Source: CANKHA01 sp040877285
GTDB lineage: Bacteria > Pseudomonadota > Alphaproteobacteria > Rhizobiales > Xanthobacteraceae
Direction: 5' to 3'
DNA: 15,147 nucleotides
NCBI GenBank assembly: GCA_040877285.1
Contig: JBBDNZ010000156.1
Span: forward strand, 1 to 15,147
In this document: piece by piece, positions 1 through 6,646 of the stretch
How positions within the stretch are numbered: the stretch's first letter is position 1
Layout: each line of letters opens with the position of its first letter
Made by a program: the position numbers and the translations under genes
Notes under the pieces: generated by a model
The model's input: the letters and a program-made list of their open reading frames with translations, nothing else
The model's database searches: none
What the model was told of the DNA's origin: nothing

Positions 1-3000
1 AGGTGAAGGCGTCCACATATTCCTCGAGCGGCACGCCGTATTGCAGGCCGAGCGACACCGCGATGGCGAAGTTGTTGAGCAGCGAGCGCAGCGCCGCGCC
101 TTCCTTGTGCATGTCGATGAAGATCTCGCCGATGCGGCCGTCCTCATATTCGCCGGTGCGCAAGTAAACCTTGTGGCCGCCGACCACGGCTTTCTGCGTG
201 TAGCCCTTGCGCCGGTCGGGCAGCTTGTCGCGCTCGCGCATGACCACGATGCGCTCGACCACCTTCTCCACCATCTTCTCCGCCAGCGCCGCGGTGCGCG
301 CGGCTTGCGGCTTGTCGATGAAGGCGGCGATGTCGTCCTCTTCCTCCTCCTCGTCGGCGATGAGCTGGGAGTTGAGCGGCTGGCTCAGTTTCGAGCCGTC
401 GCGGTAGAGCGCGTTGGCCTTCAGCCCGAGCTTCCAGGACAGCAGGTAAGCGGACTTGCAATCCTCGACGCCGGCCTCGTTCGGCATGTTGATGGTCTTG
501 GAAATGGCGCCGGAGATGAAGGGCTGCGCCGCCGCCATCATGCGGATGTGGCTTTCCACCGAGAGATAGCGCTTGCCGGTGCGGCCGCACGGGTTGGCGC
601 AGTCGAACACCGGGTAGTGCTCGGGCCTGAGATGCGGCGCGCCTTCCACCGTCATCGCGCCGCAGACGTGGATGTTGGCCGCGTCGATCTCGCGCTTGGT
701 GAAGCCCAGATGCGCCAGCAGGTCGAAGGAGGGCGAAGCGATCGCCTCGGGCGCAACGTTAAGCTGGTCGCGCAGCAGGTCCTCGCCCAGCGTCCATTTG
801 TTGAAGGCGAATTTGATGTCGAAGGCGGTCGGCAGCGCCTTTTCCACCTTGGCGATGGCTTCGTCGGTAAAGCCCTTGGCGCGCAGCGTGGCGTGATTGA
901 TGCCGGGAGACTGGCCGAGGCTGCCGTGGCCGAGCGCATAGACCTCGATCTCGGCGATCTGACTTTCGCTGTAGCCGAGCGCGCGTAAGGCTTCCGGCAC
1001 GGCGCGGTTGATGATCTTGAAATAACCGCCGCCGACCAGCTTCTTGAATTTCACCAGTGCGAAGTCGGGCTCGATGCCGGTGGTGTCGCAGTCCATGACG
1101 AGCCCGATGGTGCCGGTGGGCGCGATCACGGAGGCCTGCGCGTTGCGGTAGCCGTAAAGCTCGCCGAGCGAGAGCGCGCGGTCCCAGGCCGTCTTGGCGT
1201 GCGCGGACAGAGCGGAGAACGCGGCGCCGAGCGCGGCCCGTTGCAGCGCCGCGTGATCGAGCCGCACCGGCGGGGTGGCGAGCTTTTCGTAGCCGGTTTT
1301 TTCGCCATGCGCGGCGCGGCGGTGGTTGCGGATCACCCGCAGCATGCCCTCGCGGTTTTTCTTGAAACCGGGGAAGGGGCCGAGCTCCTTGGCCATTTCG
1401 GCGGAGGTGGCGTAGGACACGCCGGTCATGATCGCGGTGAGCGCGCCGCCGATGGCGCGGCCGGCGTCCGAGTCGTAAGGAATGCCCGACGACATCAATA
1501 GCCCGCCGAGATTGGCATAGCCTAAGCCCAGCGTGCGGAACTCGTAAGAAAGTTCGGCGATCTCGCGCGAGGGGAACTGCGCCATCAAGACGGAGATTTC
1601 CAGCACCAGCGTCCACAGCCGCACCGCGTGCTCGTAGCCTTCGATGTCGAACAGCGACTCTTCACCCTCTCCCCGCAAGCGGGGAGAGGGAGAAGAAGAA
1701 GAAGCGGCCTGGCGGAAGGCGAGCAGGTTGAGCGAGGCGAGATTGCAGGCGGTGTCGTCGAGGAACATGTATTCCGAGCACGGGTTCGACGCGCGGATCG
1801 GCCCCGAGGCCGGGCAGGTGTGCCAGTCGTTGACCGTGGTGTGGAATTGCAGGCCGGGATCGGCGCAGGCCCAGGCGGCATAGGCGATCTTCTCCCACAA
1901 TTCGCGCGCTTTGACCGTCTTGGCGATCTTGCCGGGCTTGGTGCGCCAGGTGAGATCCCAGTCGGCGTCCGCTTCCACCGCCTTGAGGAATTCGTCGGTG
2001 ATGCGCACCGAATTGTTGGAGTTCTGGCCGGAGACGGTGAAATAGGCCTCCGAGTCGAAATCGGTGTCGTAGGTGGGGAAGTCGATGTCCTTGTAGCCCT
2101 GCCGGGCGAACTGGATCACCCGCTTGATATAGGGGTCGGGCACGTGGTTCTTGCGCGCCGCCTTGATCTCGCGGCGCAGCACCGGGTTCTTCTCCGGATC
2201 GAAGCAGTCGTCGTCCGAGCCCTCGCAGTTGACGCAGGCTTTCAGCACGGCGCGCAGGTGGCGCCGGTTGATCTTGGAACCGGTGACGAGAGAGGCGACT
2301 TTCTGCTCCTCGATCACTTTCCAGTCGATGAACTGCTCGATGTCGGGGTGGTCGGCATCGACGATCACCATCTTGGCGGCGCGGCGCGTGGTGCCGCCCG
2401 ATTTGATCGCGCCCGCGGCGCGGTCGCCGATCTTGAGAAAGCTCATCAGCCCGGACGATTTGCCGCCGCCGGCGAGCTTTTCGCCCTCGCCGCGCAGGCG
2501 CGAGAAGTTGGAACCGGTGCCCGAGCCGTATTTGAACAGCCGCGCCTCGCGCACCCATAGGTCCATGATGCCGCCGTCGTTGACCAGATCGTCCCTGATC
2601 GACTGGATGAAGCAGGCGTGCGGCTGCGGGTGCTCGTAAGCCGTCTTCGATTTGACAAGCTTGCCGGTTTTGAAATCGACGTAGAAGTGGCCCTGGCTCG
2701 GGCCGTCGATGCCATAGGCCCAGTGCAGGCCGGTGTTGAACCATTGCGGCGAATTGGGCGCCACCATCTGCATCGCCAGCATGTAGCGCTGCTCGTCGAA
2801 GAAGGCCTGCGCGTCTTCCTCGCTGTCGAAATAGCCGCCCTTCCAGCCCCAATAGGTCCAGGTGCCGGCGAGCCGATCGAAAACCTGCTTGGCGGAGCGC
2901 TCGCCCACGGAGCGGTCGTCCTCGGCCAGCCCGGCCAGCGCGTCGGTGTCGGCGACCGAGCGCCACAGGAAGGAGGGGACCGTTTCCTCTTCCACCTTCT

Positions 3001-3208
3001 TCAGCCGCGCGGGCACGCCGGCTTTGCGGAAATATTTCTGCGCCAGCACGTCCGACGCCACCTGCGACCAGAAGACCGGGACCTCGACGTCCTCCGCCTT
3101 AAAGACGACGGAGCCGTCCGGGTTGCGGATTTCGCTCAACGTCAGGCGGAATTCGATCTCCGCGTAGGGAGACTGGCCTTGCTTGGTGTAGCGCCGTGCG
3201 ATGTGCAT
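1..3208 (-). CDS. nrdJ: Vitamin B12-dependent (class II) ribonucleotide reductase NrdJ, 3' end outside window
   Basis: Reduces ribonucleotides to deoxyribonucleotides in the cytoplasm using adenosylcobalamin, independent of oxygen. The frame is open from ATG 3208 to the window edge, giving 1069 residues that start MHIARRYTKQGQSPYAEIEF. An AGGGG ribosome binding site lies about 9 nt upstream. Relatives are, from memory, roughly 1200-1260 residues, so the C-terminal part (TSCPD-type domain and tail cysteines) is missing here. Class II landmarks are in order: Cys199 (HACFIQSI), the NPCSE motif with probable thiyl-radical Cys477, its partner Cys488 (TACNLASLNL, 11 residues later), then PTGTIG and an HVCGAMTVEGAPHL stretch. 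An acidic run (ADEEEEEDD) lies near residue 950. Oddity: about residues 501-518 (SSSSPSPRLRGEGEE and flanks) are encoded by a palindromic repeat inserted without breaking the frame; flanking sequence on both sides matches the family. Transcription probably starts from the long upstream leader. Confidence 0.97.
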   Translation of the reverse strand, partial: MHIARRYTKQGQSPYAEIEFRLTLSEIRNPDGSVVFKAEDVEVPVFWSQVASDVLAQKYFRKAGVPARLKKVEEETVPSFLWRSVADTDALAGLAEDDRSVGERSAKQVFDRLAGTWTYWGWKGGYFDSEEDAQAFFDEQRYMLAMQMVAPNSPQWFNTGLHWAYGIDGPSQGHFYVDFKTGKLVKSKTAYEHPQPHACFIQSIRDDLVNDGGIMDLWVREARLFKYGSGTGSNFSRLRGEGEKLAGGGKSSGLMSFLKIGDRAAGAIKSGGTTRRAAKMVIVDADHPDIEQFIDWKVIEEQKVASLVTGSKINRRHLRAVLKACVNCEGSDDDCFDPEKNPVLRREIKAARKNHVPDPYIKRVIQFARQGYKDIDFPTYDTDFDSEAYFTVSGQNSNNSVRITDEFLKAVEADADWDLTWRTKPGKIAKTVKARELWEKIAYAAWACADPGLQFHTTVNDWHTCPASGPIRASNPCSEYMFLDDTACNLASLNLLAFRQAASSSSPSPRLRGEGEESLFDIEGYEHAVRLWTLVLEISVLMAQFPSREIAELSYEFRTLGLGYANLGGLLMSSGIPYDSDAGRAIGGALTAIMTGVSYATSAEMAKELGPFPGFKKNREGMLRVIRNHRRAAHGEKTGYEKLATPPVRLDHAALQRAALGAAFSALSAHAKTAWDRALSLGELYGYRNAQASVIAPTGTIGLVMDCDTTGIEPDFALVKFKKLVGGGYFKIINRAVPEALRALGYSESQIAEIEVYALGHGSLGQSPGINHATLRAKGFTDEAIAKVEKALPTAFDIKFAFNKWTLGEDLLRDQLNVAPEAIASPSFDLLAHLGFTKREIDAANIHVCGAMTVEGAPHLRPEHYPVFDCANPCGRTGKRYLSVESHIRMMAAAQPFISGAISKTINMPNEAGVEDCKSAYLLSWKLGLKANALYRDGSKLSQPLNSQLIADEEEEEDDIAAFIDKPQAARTAALAEKMVEKVVERIVVMRERDKLPDRRKGYTQKAVVGGHKVYLRTGEYEDGRIGEIFIDMHKEGAALRSLLNNFAIAVSLGLQYGVPLEEYVDAFT
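1665..1690. repeat. Palindromic repeat element inside nrdJ (12-bp perfect arms)
   Basis: Arms CCCTCTCCCCGC (1665-1676) and GCGGGGAGAGGG (1679-1690) are perfect inverted copies separated by AA. A GAA-type microsatellite (AGAAGAAGAAGAAG, about 1691-1704) follows on the + strand. I recall elements with this core as very common in intergenic regions of Rhizobiales. Here it lies within nrdJ, and the frame stays open and family-like on both sides. The insert probably spans about 1655-1708, contributing roughly 18 residues. Exact borders need an alignment. Confidence 0.85.
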
Positions 3209-3523
3209 TGTTCTTGCCCCTATTTCCCGGGCCGGTCGCCTGCTCACGATACGCCTTGGAGCAGCGCGCCGACACCTGTTCTACCGCCGTAAAGCCAAAG
3301 CCTACGGCGCCCGGTTTTGCTCCAGTTCTCCCAGTTCAACGTCCCCTTGGCGGGTTGGTGCCGATTTTTCGGCCCTAACCGCTAGTTGCGGCGCTTTCCA
3401 TGCGCTCTGCCACAGGGATGCACAGCCGCACCCGAGGCCTTTGGCCCGGCGGAGCGATGTCACACTACCCTTTTCAGGAAAGCGTCCGGAGGGACGAGGA
3501 ACACCCAACGCCGAACGAACAAA
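3209..3523 (-). promoter_or_regulatory. Long, probably structured 5' leader of nrdJ
   Basis: About 315 nt lie between a candidate promoter and the nrdJ start with no convincing coding frame. On the minus strand several stems can be drawn: CGCCGTA/TACGGCG with an 11-nt loop (3285-3309); a GGTT/AACC plus GCCGA/TCGGC hairpin with an AAAA loop (3353-3380); CCGC/GCGG around AACTA; and a GGCC-AAA-GGCC stem near 3440-3455. A direct repeat GAACTGG occurs twice (3322-3337). This suggests a cis-acting RNA. It lacks the AGACCTGCC-type B12 box, so I do not call a cobalamin riboswitch. I recall a computationally predicted 'nrdJ' RNA motif but cannot say whether this is a member. Confidence 0.4.
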
Positions 3524-3552
3524 GGCTATGACGACTCCACCGCGCCCGTCAA
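3524..3552 (-). promoter_or_regulatory. Candidate sigma70-type promoter of nrdJ
   Basis: On the minus strand TTGACG (3552-3547, within CTTGAC, a good rhizobial -35) is followed after 17 nt by ATAGCC (3529-3524). The -10 is poor. A GACTC site (3533-3537) lies in the spacer, and GAGTC and GAATC sites lie just upstream. The assignment rests on the -35 and the spacing only. Confidence 0.3.
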
Positions 3553-3865
3553 GAACTAGTACGGGAGTCTGAATCAAACGCTAAATGTGGGGATTGTTGG
3601 GGAAAGAATCAGGTGCGTCGCGGCAAGTGTCGGATATTTGCGGAGGATTCCCAATGGCTTTTTTAGCGCCGCCTGTTGTTAACCTAACGCCGCCGCGCGG
3701 CTGTCAGAAAAAAGGTACGAAAGCACTCCGTCCCGGTCTTTCCTCTTACGGTTTTTACGAGCGGTATTCGCGCCACTACACGCATAGGTAGCGTTGCGGG
3801 GCATCCCATCTGGACCCTCCGTGCGAATCCCTCGAGGAATCTCTCCTGGCGGCGCGATTCGAGTC
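3533..3865. promoter_or_regulatory. Cluster of nine GANTC (CcrM-type methylation) sites
   Basis: GANTC occurs at 3533, 3565, 3571, 3606, 3646, 3825, 3837, 3856 and 3861, which is nine times in 333 bp. Random expectation is about 1.3, and a read-through of nrdJ found only about three in 3.2 kb. GANTC is the target of the alphaproteobacterial cell-cycle methyltransferase CcrM. Several sites flank the candidate nrdJ promoter, so methylation could influence transcription. The count is observed; the function is inferred. Confidence 0.5.
3654..3791 (+). CDS. Possible small ORF, 45 residues, unknown
   Basis: Not recognised. ATG 3654 follows a good ribosome binding site (GGAGG, ending 8 nt upstream), and the frame runs to TAG at 3789. 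The product starts MAFLAPPVVNLTPPRG and ends YERYSRHYTHR. It is basic, aromatic-rich near the C-terminus, and has one Cys (18) and no membrane segment or signal peptide. The same frame extends upstream to ATG 3585, but that start has no ribosome binding site. It lies alone between nrdJ and mscS, both on the other strand. Third-base composition is mixed and less GC-biased than its neighbours, which argues against coding or for recent origin. The region could instead be untranslated. Confidence 0.3.
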   Translation: MAFLAPPVVNLTPPRGCQKKGTKALRPGLSSYGFYERYSRHYTHR

Positions 3866-3886
3866 GGAGGCGGGTTTCATGAACCG

Positions 3887-5011
3887 TCACGCGGGGGGCT
3901 GTTGCAGCTCGGCCCGGATGGCCCCTGCCATTTTGGCATCAACGATCTCCTGCCGCCGCCGCGGCAGCGCCTGCGGATAGTCGCGCTGCAGGAAATCGAT
4001 CAGCTTCTCGCGCAGCTCGCAGCGCAGGTCCCAGGCTGCCGAGGCCGTGTTGGCGCTAACCAGCACCCTGACCTCCATGGTGGCTTCCTTGGCGTCCGTA
4101 ACCTGGACATTGAAGACCTGTCGGTTCCAGCGCGGGGACTGCTCGGTAAACTCCTTGGCTTTCTCGCGGATGCGATCGAGCGGCGCGGTGTAATCGAGAT
4201 AGAGCAGGACAGGGGCAAGAATCGCCGCGCCTTCGCGGGTCCAGTTCTGGAACGGCTTTTCGATGAAATAGGTCAGCGGAACGATCAGCCGGCGCAGGTC
4301 CCACACCCGCACCACCACATAGGTCGCGGTGATTTCCTCGATCCTCCCCCATTCGCCCTCGACCACCACGACATCGTCCATGCGGATGGGCTGCGTTACC
4401 GCGAGCTGGACGCCTGCCAGCAGATTGCTCAAGACCGGCCGCGCGGCAAGGCCGACGACAAGGCCGGCCACGCCCGCGGACGCGAACAGGCTGACGCCGT
4501 ATTGCCGCACCGGCTCGAAGGTCATCAGCGCCGCGCTGACCGTGATAATGATCAGCAAGGCGTCGAGCGTGCGCAGCAGGATGCGCACCTGCGTCACATG
4601 CTTGCGCGCGAGCAGATTGTCGTCCGTATCGACGCGAAAGCGCAGCAGATAGATATTCGCCGTCGTATTGAGCGCCGTGATCGCGGCCCATCCGATCAAG
4701 CCGATGACCGTGAGCAGCAATAGGCGGGCGATGACTTCACTCGAGTCCGGATCGAGAGGGGCGGCGGGCAGGGCGGCAAATAGCGCGATGACGATAAAGG
4801 CCAGCCGCGTCGGTCCCTGGATTCCGGTCAGCACCGAGCGCGCATAGGGATGAAAGGCGGCGACGCGCTCGAGCAACCGCGTCACCAGGCCGTGCAGGGC
4901 CACCGACAGACCCACCGCCAGCGCCAGAATAACGACGGCGACGACGCCGTCCGGAGCCCAGTCGAGCGCGCCGCGTATCTGGCCAAAGGCATTGCTGATG
5001 CTTTCGAACAT
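3887..5011 (-). CDS. MscS-family mechanosensitive ion channel
   Basis: Inner-membrane small-conductance channel that opens under membrane tension to release solutes on osmotic downshock; 374 residues. Hydrophobic segments lie at about 19-42, 68-88, 94-115 and 150-165, followed by the pore helix at about 174-204 (ASAGVAGLVVGLAARPVLSNLLAGVQL). The MscS beta domain follows (QPIRMDDVVVVEGEWGRIEEI, about 207-255), then an alpha/beta cytoplasmic domain to about 350 and a short basic tail. I chose ATG 5011 (MFESISNAFG) because AGGAAA lies 6 nt upstream. An in-frame start at 5140 would add residues partly encoded by a tandem repeat and is unlikely. The gene stands alone, flanked by nrdJ and the divergent NDUFA12 gene. 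Which MscS subclass it belongs to cannot be fixed here. Confidence 0.9.
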   Translation of the reverse strand: MFESISNAFGQIRGALDWAPDGVVAVVILALAVGLSVALHGLVTRLLERVAAFHPYARSVLTGIQGPTRLAFIVIALFAALPAAPLDPDSSEVIARLLLLTVIGLIGWAAITALNTTANIYLLRFRVDTDDNLLARKHVTQVRILLRTLDALLIIITVSAALMTFEPVRQYGVSLFASAGVAGLVVGLAARPVLSNLLAGVQLAVTQPIRMDDVVVVEGEWGRIEEITATYVVVRVWDLRRLIVPLTYFIEKPFQNWTREGAAILAPVLLYLDYTAPLDRIREKAKEFTEQSPRWNRQVFNVQVTDAKEATMEVRVLVSANTASAAWDLRCELREKLIDFLQRDYPQALPRRRQEIVDAKMAGAIRAELQQPPA

Positions 5012-5042
5012 GCGATTTCCTGGGTGAATAATTCCGCCGATC

Positions 5043-5072
5043 ATATCCGGCAGCAAGATATCCGGCAGCAAG
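5043..5072. repeat. 15-bp perfect tandem repeat upstream of mscS
   Basis: The unit ATATCCGGCAGCAAG occurs twice head to tail (5043-5057 and 5058-5072), 32 bp upstream of the mscS start codon. It lies in the presumed promoter or 5' UTR. It may be a slippage product or a pair of binding sites. Confidence 0.8.
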
Positions 5073-5094
5073 GCGGCCGAATGCGGCCAACGAG

Positions 5095-5105
5095 GTGTAC
5101 TACAC
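5095..5105. promoter_or_regulatory. Small palindrome, possible operator upstream of mscS
   Basis: GTGTA-C-TACAC is a perfect inverted repeat with a 1-nt centre, lying 84 bp upstream of mscS and about 150 bp upstream of the divergent NDUFA12 gene. On the minus strand a TTGTTG hexamer followed after 16 nt by TAGTAC overlaps it, so it could be an operator over the mscS promoter. No regulator is identifiable. Confidence 0.25.
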
Positions 5106-5257
5106 GATGCTCGCGGGTCAACAACCCGGGCCGCGGCCAATCGTTGCTTCTTGCGCTGGAGGCGACGGCCATGCGGTTATGGAACTGGACACCGGAATTG
5201 CCCGGTGGCATGAACGCGGTTCGAACAGGCGCCCATATCAGGTAAGCGTGCCCGGCG

Positions 5258-5677
5258 ATGAAACGTTTTCTGTTGCTTTTGTTCACCTGGTGGAACGGCG
5301 CGACGCTGGGCACGCTGCTGTGGACTTGGCGCTACGGGGAGCTGGTGGGCGAAGACGAGGCGGGCAACCGCTATTACCGCAGCAAGGGCGGCATCATCGA
5401 TCCCACGCTCGGCTTCGAGCGGCGCTGGGTGGTCTACAGCGGCTATGCGGAGGCCTCGGCGATTCCACCGGCTTGGCATGGGTGGATTCATCACATCGTC
5501 GATGTGCCGCCGACGCAGGAGACCTACCGGCCCCGCCCGTGGGAAAAACCGCACCGGCCGAATTTCACCGGCACGCCCGCCGCCTGTCGCCCTCCGGGCT
5601 CGACACTCGCAAGTGGCCGCCGCCCGGCCGCCACCGGCGACTACAAGGCATGGACGCCGGGGGACAGAAGTCAGTAA
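5258..5677 (+). CDS. NADH:ubiquinone oxidoreductase NDUFA12 (B17.2) family protein
   Basis: Accessory subunit of respiratory complex I found in alphaproteobacteria and mitochondria; 139 residues. Family signatures run through the protein: TWWNGATLGTLLWTW (10-24), GELVGEDEAGNRYYR (27-41), RRWVVYSGYAEAS (55-67), PPAWHGWIHH (70-79), then YRPRPWEKPHRPNFTGTPAA and ATGDYKAWTPG at the end. It acts on the matrix/cytoplasmic arm of complex I. The start ATG 5258 has a weak ribosome binding site but matches the family start. Oddity: the last residues (DRSQ) and the stop codon lie at or within the start of a TCAGG repeat, so the original end seems to have been replaced. The DUF2155 gene follows on the same strand, a pairing that I recall as common in Rhizobiales. 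Confidence 0.93.
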   Translation: MKRFLLLLFTWWNGATLGTLLWTWRYGELVGEDEAGNRYYRSKGGIIDPTLGFERRWVVYSGYAEASAIPPAWHGWIHHIVDVPPTQETYRPRPWEKPHRPNFTGTPAACRPPGSTLASGRRPAATGDYKAWTPGDRSQ

Positions 5678-5751
5678 TCAGGGGTCAGGGGTCAGGAATC
5701 GGCGGGCCACGATTTTTGCGGGAACTGACTGCCGACACCTGATACCTGAAG
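5669..5751. repeat. TCAGG heptad repeat, imperfect inverted arrangement
   Basis: The left part has three NNTCAGG heptads in a row (5676-5682, 5683-5689, 5690-5696), preceded by GTCAG. The right part has CCTGATA and CCTGAAG (5738-5751), which are the same unit inverted, next to CTGACTGCC. Together they form a diverged inverted repeat of about 80 bp filling the gap between the NDUFA12 and DUF2155 genes. It may be a REP-like mobile element; family membership is not known to me. Confidence 0.55.
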
Positions 5752-5822
5752 CGCCCTTTCCCCGCCGCATTCCCCGTGTTAACCCGGCCCTCCGGCGCGC
5801 GATACGCGGCGAAAAAACCCAT

Positions 5823-6617
5823 ATGGCCCAAAAGTCTTTTACTCTCATCCTGCTTGCCGCAATCGGCACTTCGCTGGCCGCCACTCCGGTCGTGGCGCAA
5901 TTCGGCACGATTTTCGGCAGTCCTCCGCGGCCGCCGCAAAACGTTCCGGAGCAGCGCGATCCTTGGGCGACGGCGCCGCCGCCACGCACCAGTCCTTCGC
6001 CGCAGCAAGTGCCGCAACAGGCGCCGCAATCCTCGCAAAGCGGCGTGCAGTCGCAGCCGCTGCCACCGCCGCCTGGATCGAATGCATCGCCGCCGGCGCC
6101 GCCGAATGCGCCGGGCCAGCAACCCACTTTTTCCGGCGTACCGCCGGGCCAACTTCAGCCGGCACCGCCGCAGCCGGCGGAAGGTGAACTACAACCCGGC
6201 GACGAGGTCGTTTCCGAGCCGCCCGCGCAGAAGGTGGAAAATCCGACCGGCATCTTCGCCGGCCTCGACAAGATCACCGGCCGTATTACGAGCTTCGACG
6301 TTGCCATCGGCGAGACGGTGCAATTCGGCGCGCTGCAAGTGACGCCGCGCGCCTGCTACACGCGGCCTCCCACGGAGACGCCGCACACCGATGCTTTCGT
6401 CGAGGTGGACGAGGTGACGCTCAACGGCGAGATACGCCGGATCTTCAACGGCTGGATGTTCGCCGCCAGTCCCGGGCTGCATGCGGTCGAGCATCCGATC
6501 TACGACGTCTGGCTCACCGACTGTAAGGGCGGTGCCGTGGCGGAAGTGCAAACGCCGCAAGACGAGGCGCCGCCGCAGACGCCGCGCAACCAGCCGCAAC
6601 GGCGCACCCCGCGCTAG
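5823..6617 (+). CDS. DUF2155 domain secreted protein
   Basis: Function unknown; 264 residues. A clear signal peptide (MAQKSFTLILLAAIGTSLAATPVVA, cleavage about residue 25) sends it to the periplasm. Residues about 32-135 are a low-complexity linker rich in Pro, Gln and Ser. Residues about 140-238 are the DUF2155 domain: ENPTGIFAGLDKITGRITSFDV, FGALQVTPRACYTRPPTE, then RRIFNGWMFAASPGLHAVEHPIYDVWLTDC. Cys178 and Cys234 could form a disulfide. A short polar tail follows. I chose ATG 5823 because it gives an ideal signal peptide, though the ribosome binding site is weak. The frame is open further upstream into repeat DNA, which I exclude. It converges on aat with a 29-bp gap. Confidence 0.9.
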   Translation: MAQKSFTLILLAAIGTSLAATPVVAQFGTIFGSPPRPPQNVPEQRDPWATAPPPRTSPSPQQVPQQAPQSSQSGVQSQPLPPPPGSNASPPAPPNAPGQQPTFSGVPPGQLQPAPPQPAEGELQPGDEVVSEPPAQKVENPTGIFAGLDKITGRITSFDVAIGETVQFGALQVTPRACYTRPPTETPHTDAFVEVDEVTLNGEIRRIFNGWMFAASPGLHAVEHPIYDVWLTDCKGGAVAEVQTPQDEAPPQTPRNQPQRRTPR

Positions 6618-6646
6618 AGCGCCCCCGCCGAAAACCGGCTGCAAGC

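Noticed and set aside
41..988. Long plus-strand open frames over nrdJ, mscS, nfeD and accC
   Set aside because: They are high-GC shadows on the opposite strand of clearly conserved genes; their products are Arg/Ala-rich or His/Asp-rich with no family resemblance.
3461..3510. RNase P RNA or tmRNA fragment on the plus strand (AGGAAAGCGTCCGG)
   Set aside because: Only a short resemblance to the GAGGAAAGTCC element; other conserved helices and the expected length are absent.
3209..3552. Cobalamin riboswitch upstream of nrdJ
   Set aside because: A CCGCAACTAGCGG hairpin and a GAAAAGGG segment recall pieces of the riboswitch, but the B12 box (AGACCTGCC type) and the GCCACTG element are missing and the spacing is wrong.
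3302..3577. 91-residue minus-strand ORF in front of nrdJ
   Set aside because: It starts with TTG without a ribosome binding site, has no recognisable protein features, and coincides with the stems of the candidate leader RNA.
5204..5235. tRNA-like GGTTCGAAC sequence
   Set aside because: The flanking bases do not pair as a T-arm, and no acceptor stem or anticodon arm can be built.
6611..6622. GCGCTAGAGCGC near-palindrome, also at 12927-12938
   Set aside because: Two 12-mer matches in 15 kb are expected by chance. One copy is the DUF2155 stop region and the other lies in the dsbA-like signal-peptide codons, with no shared context.
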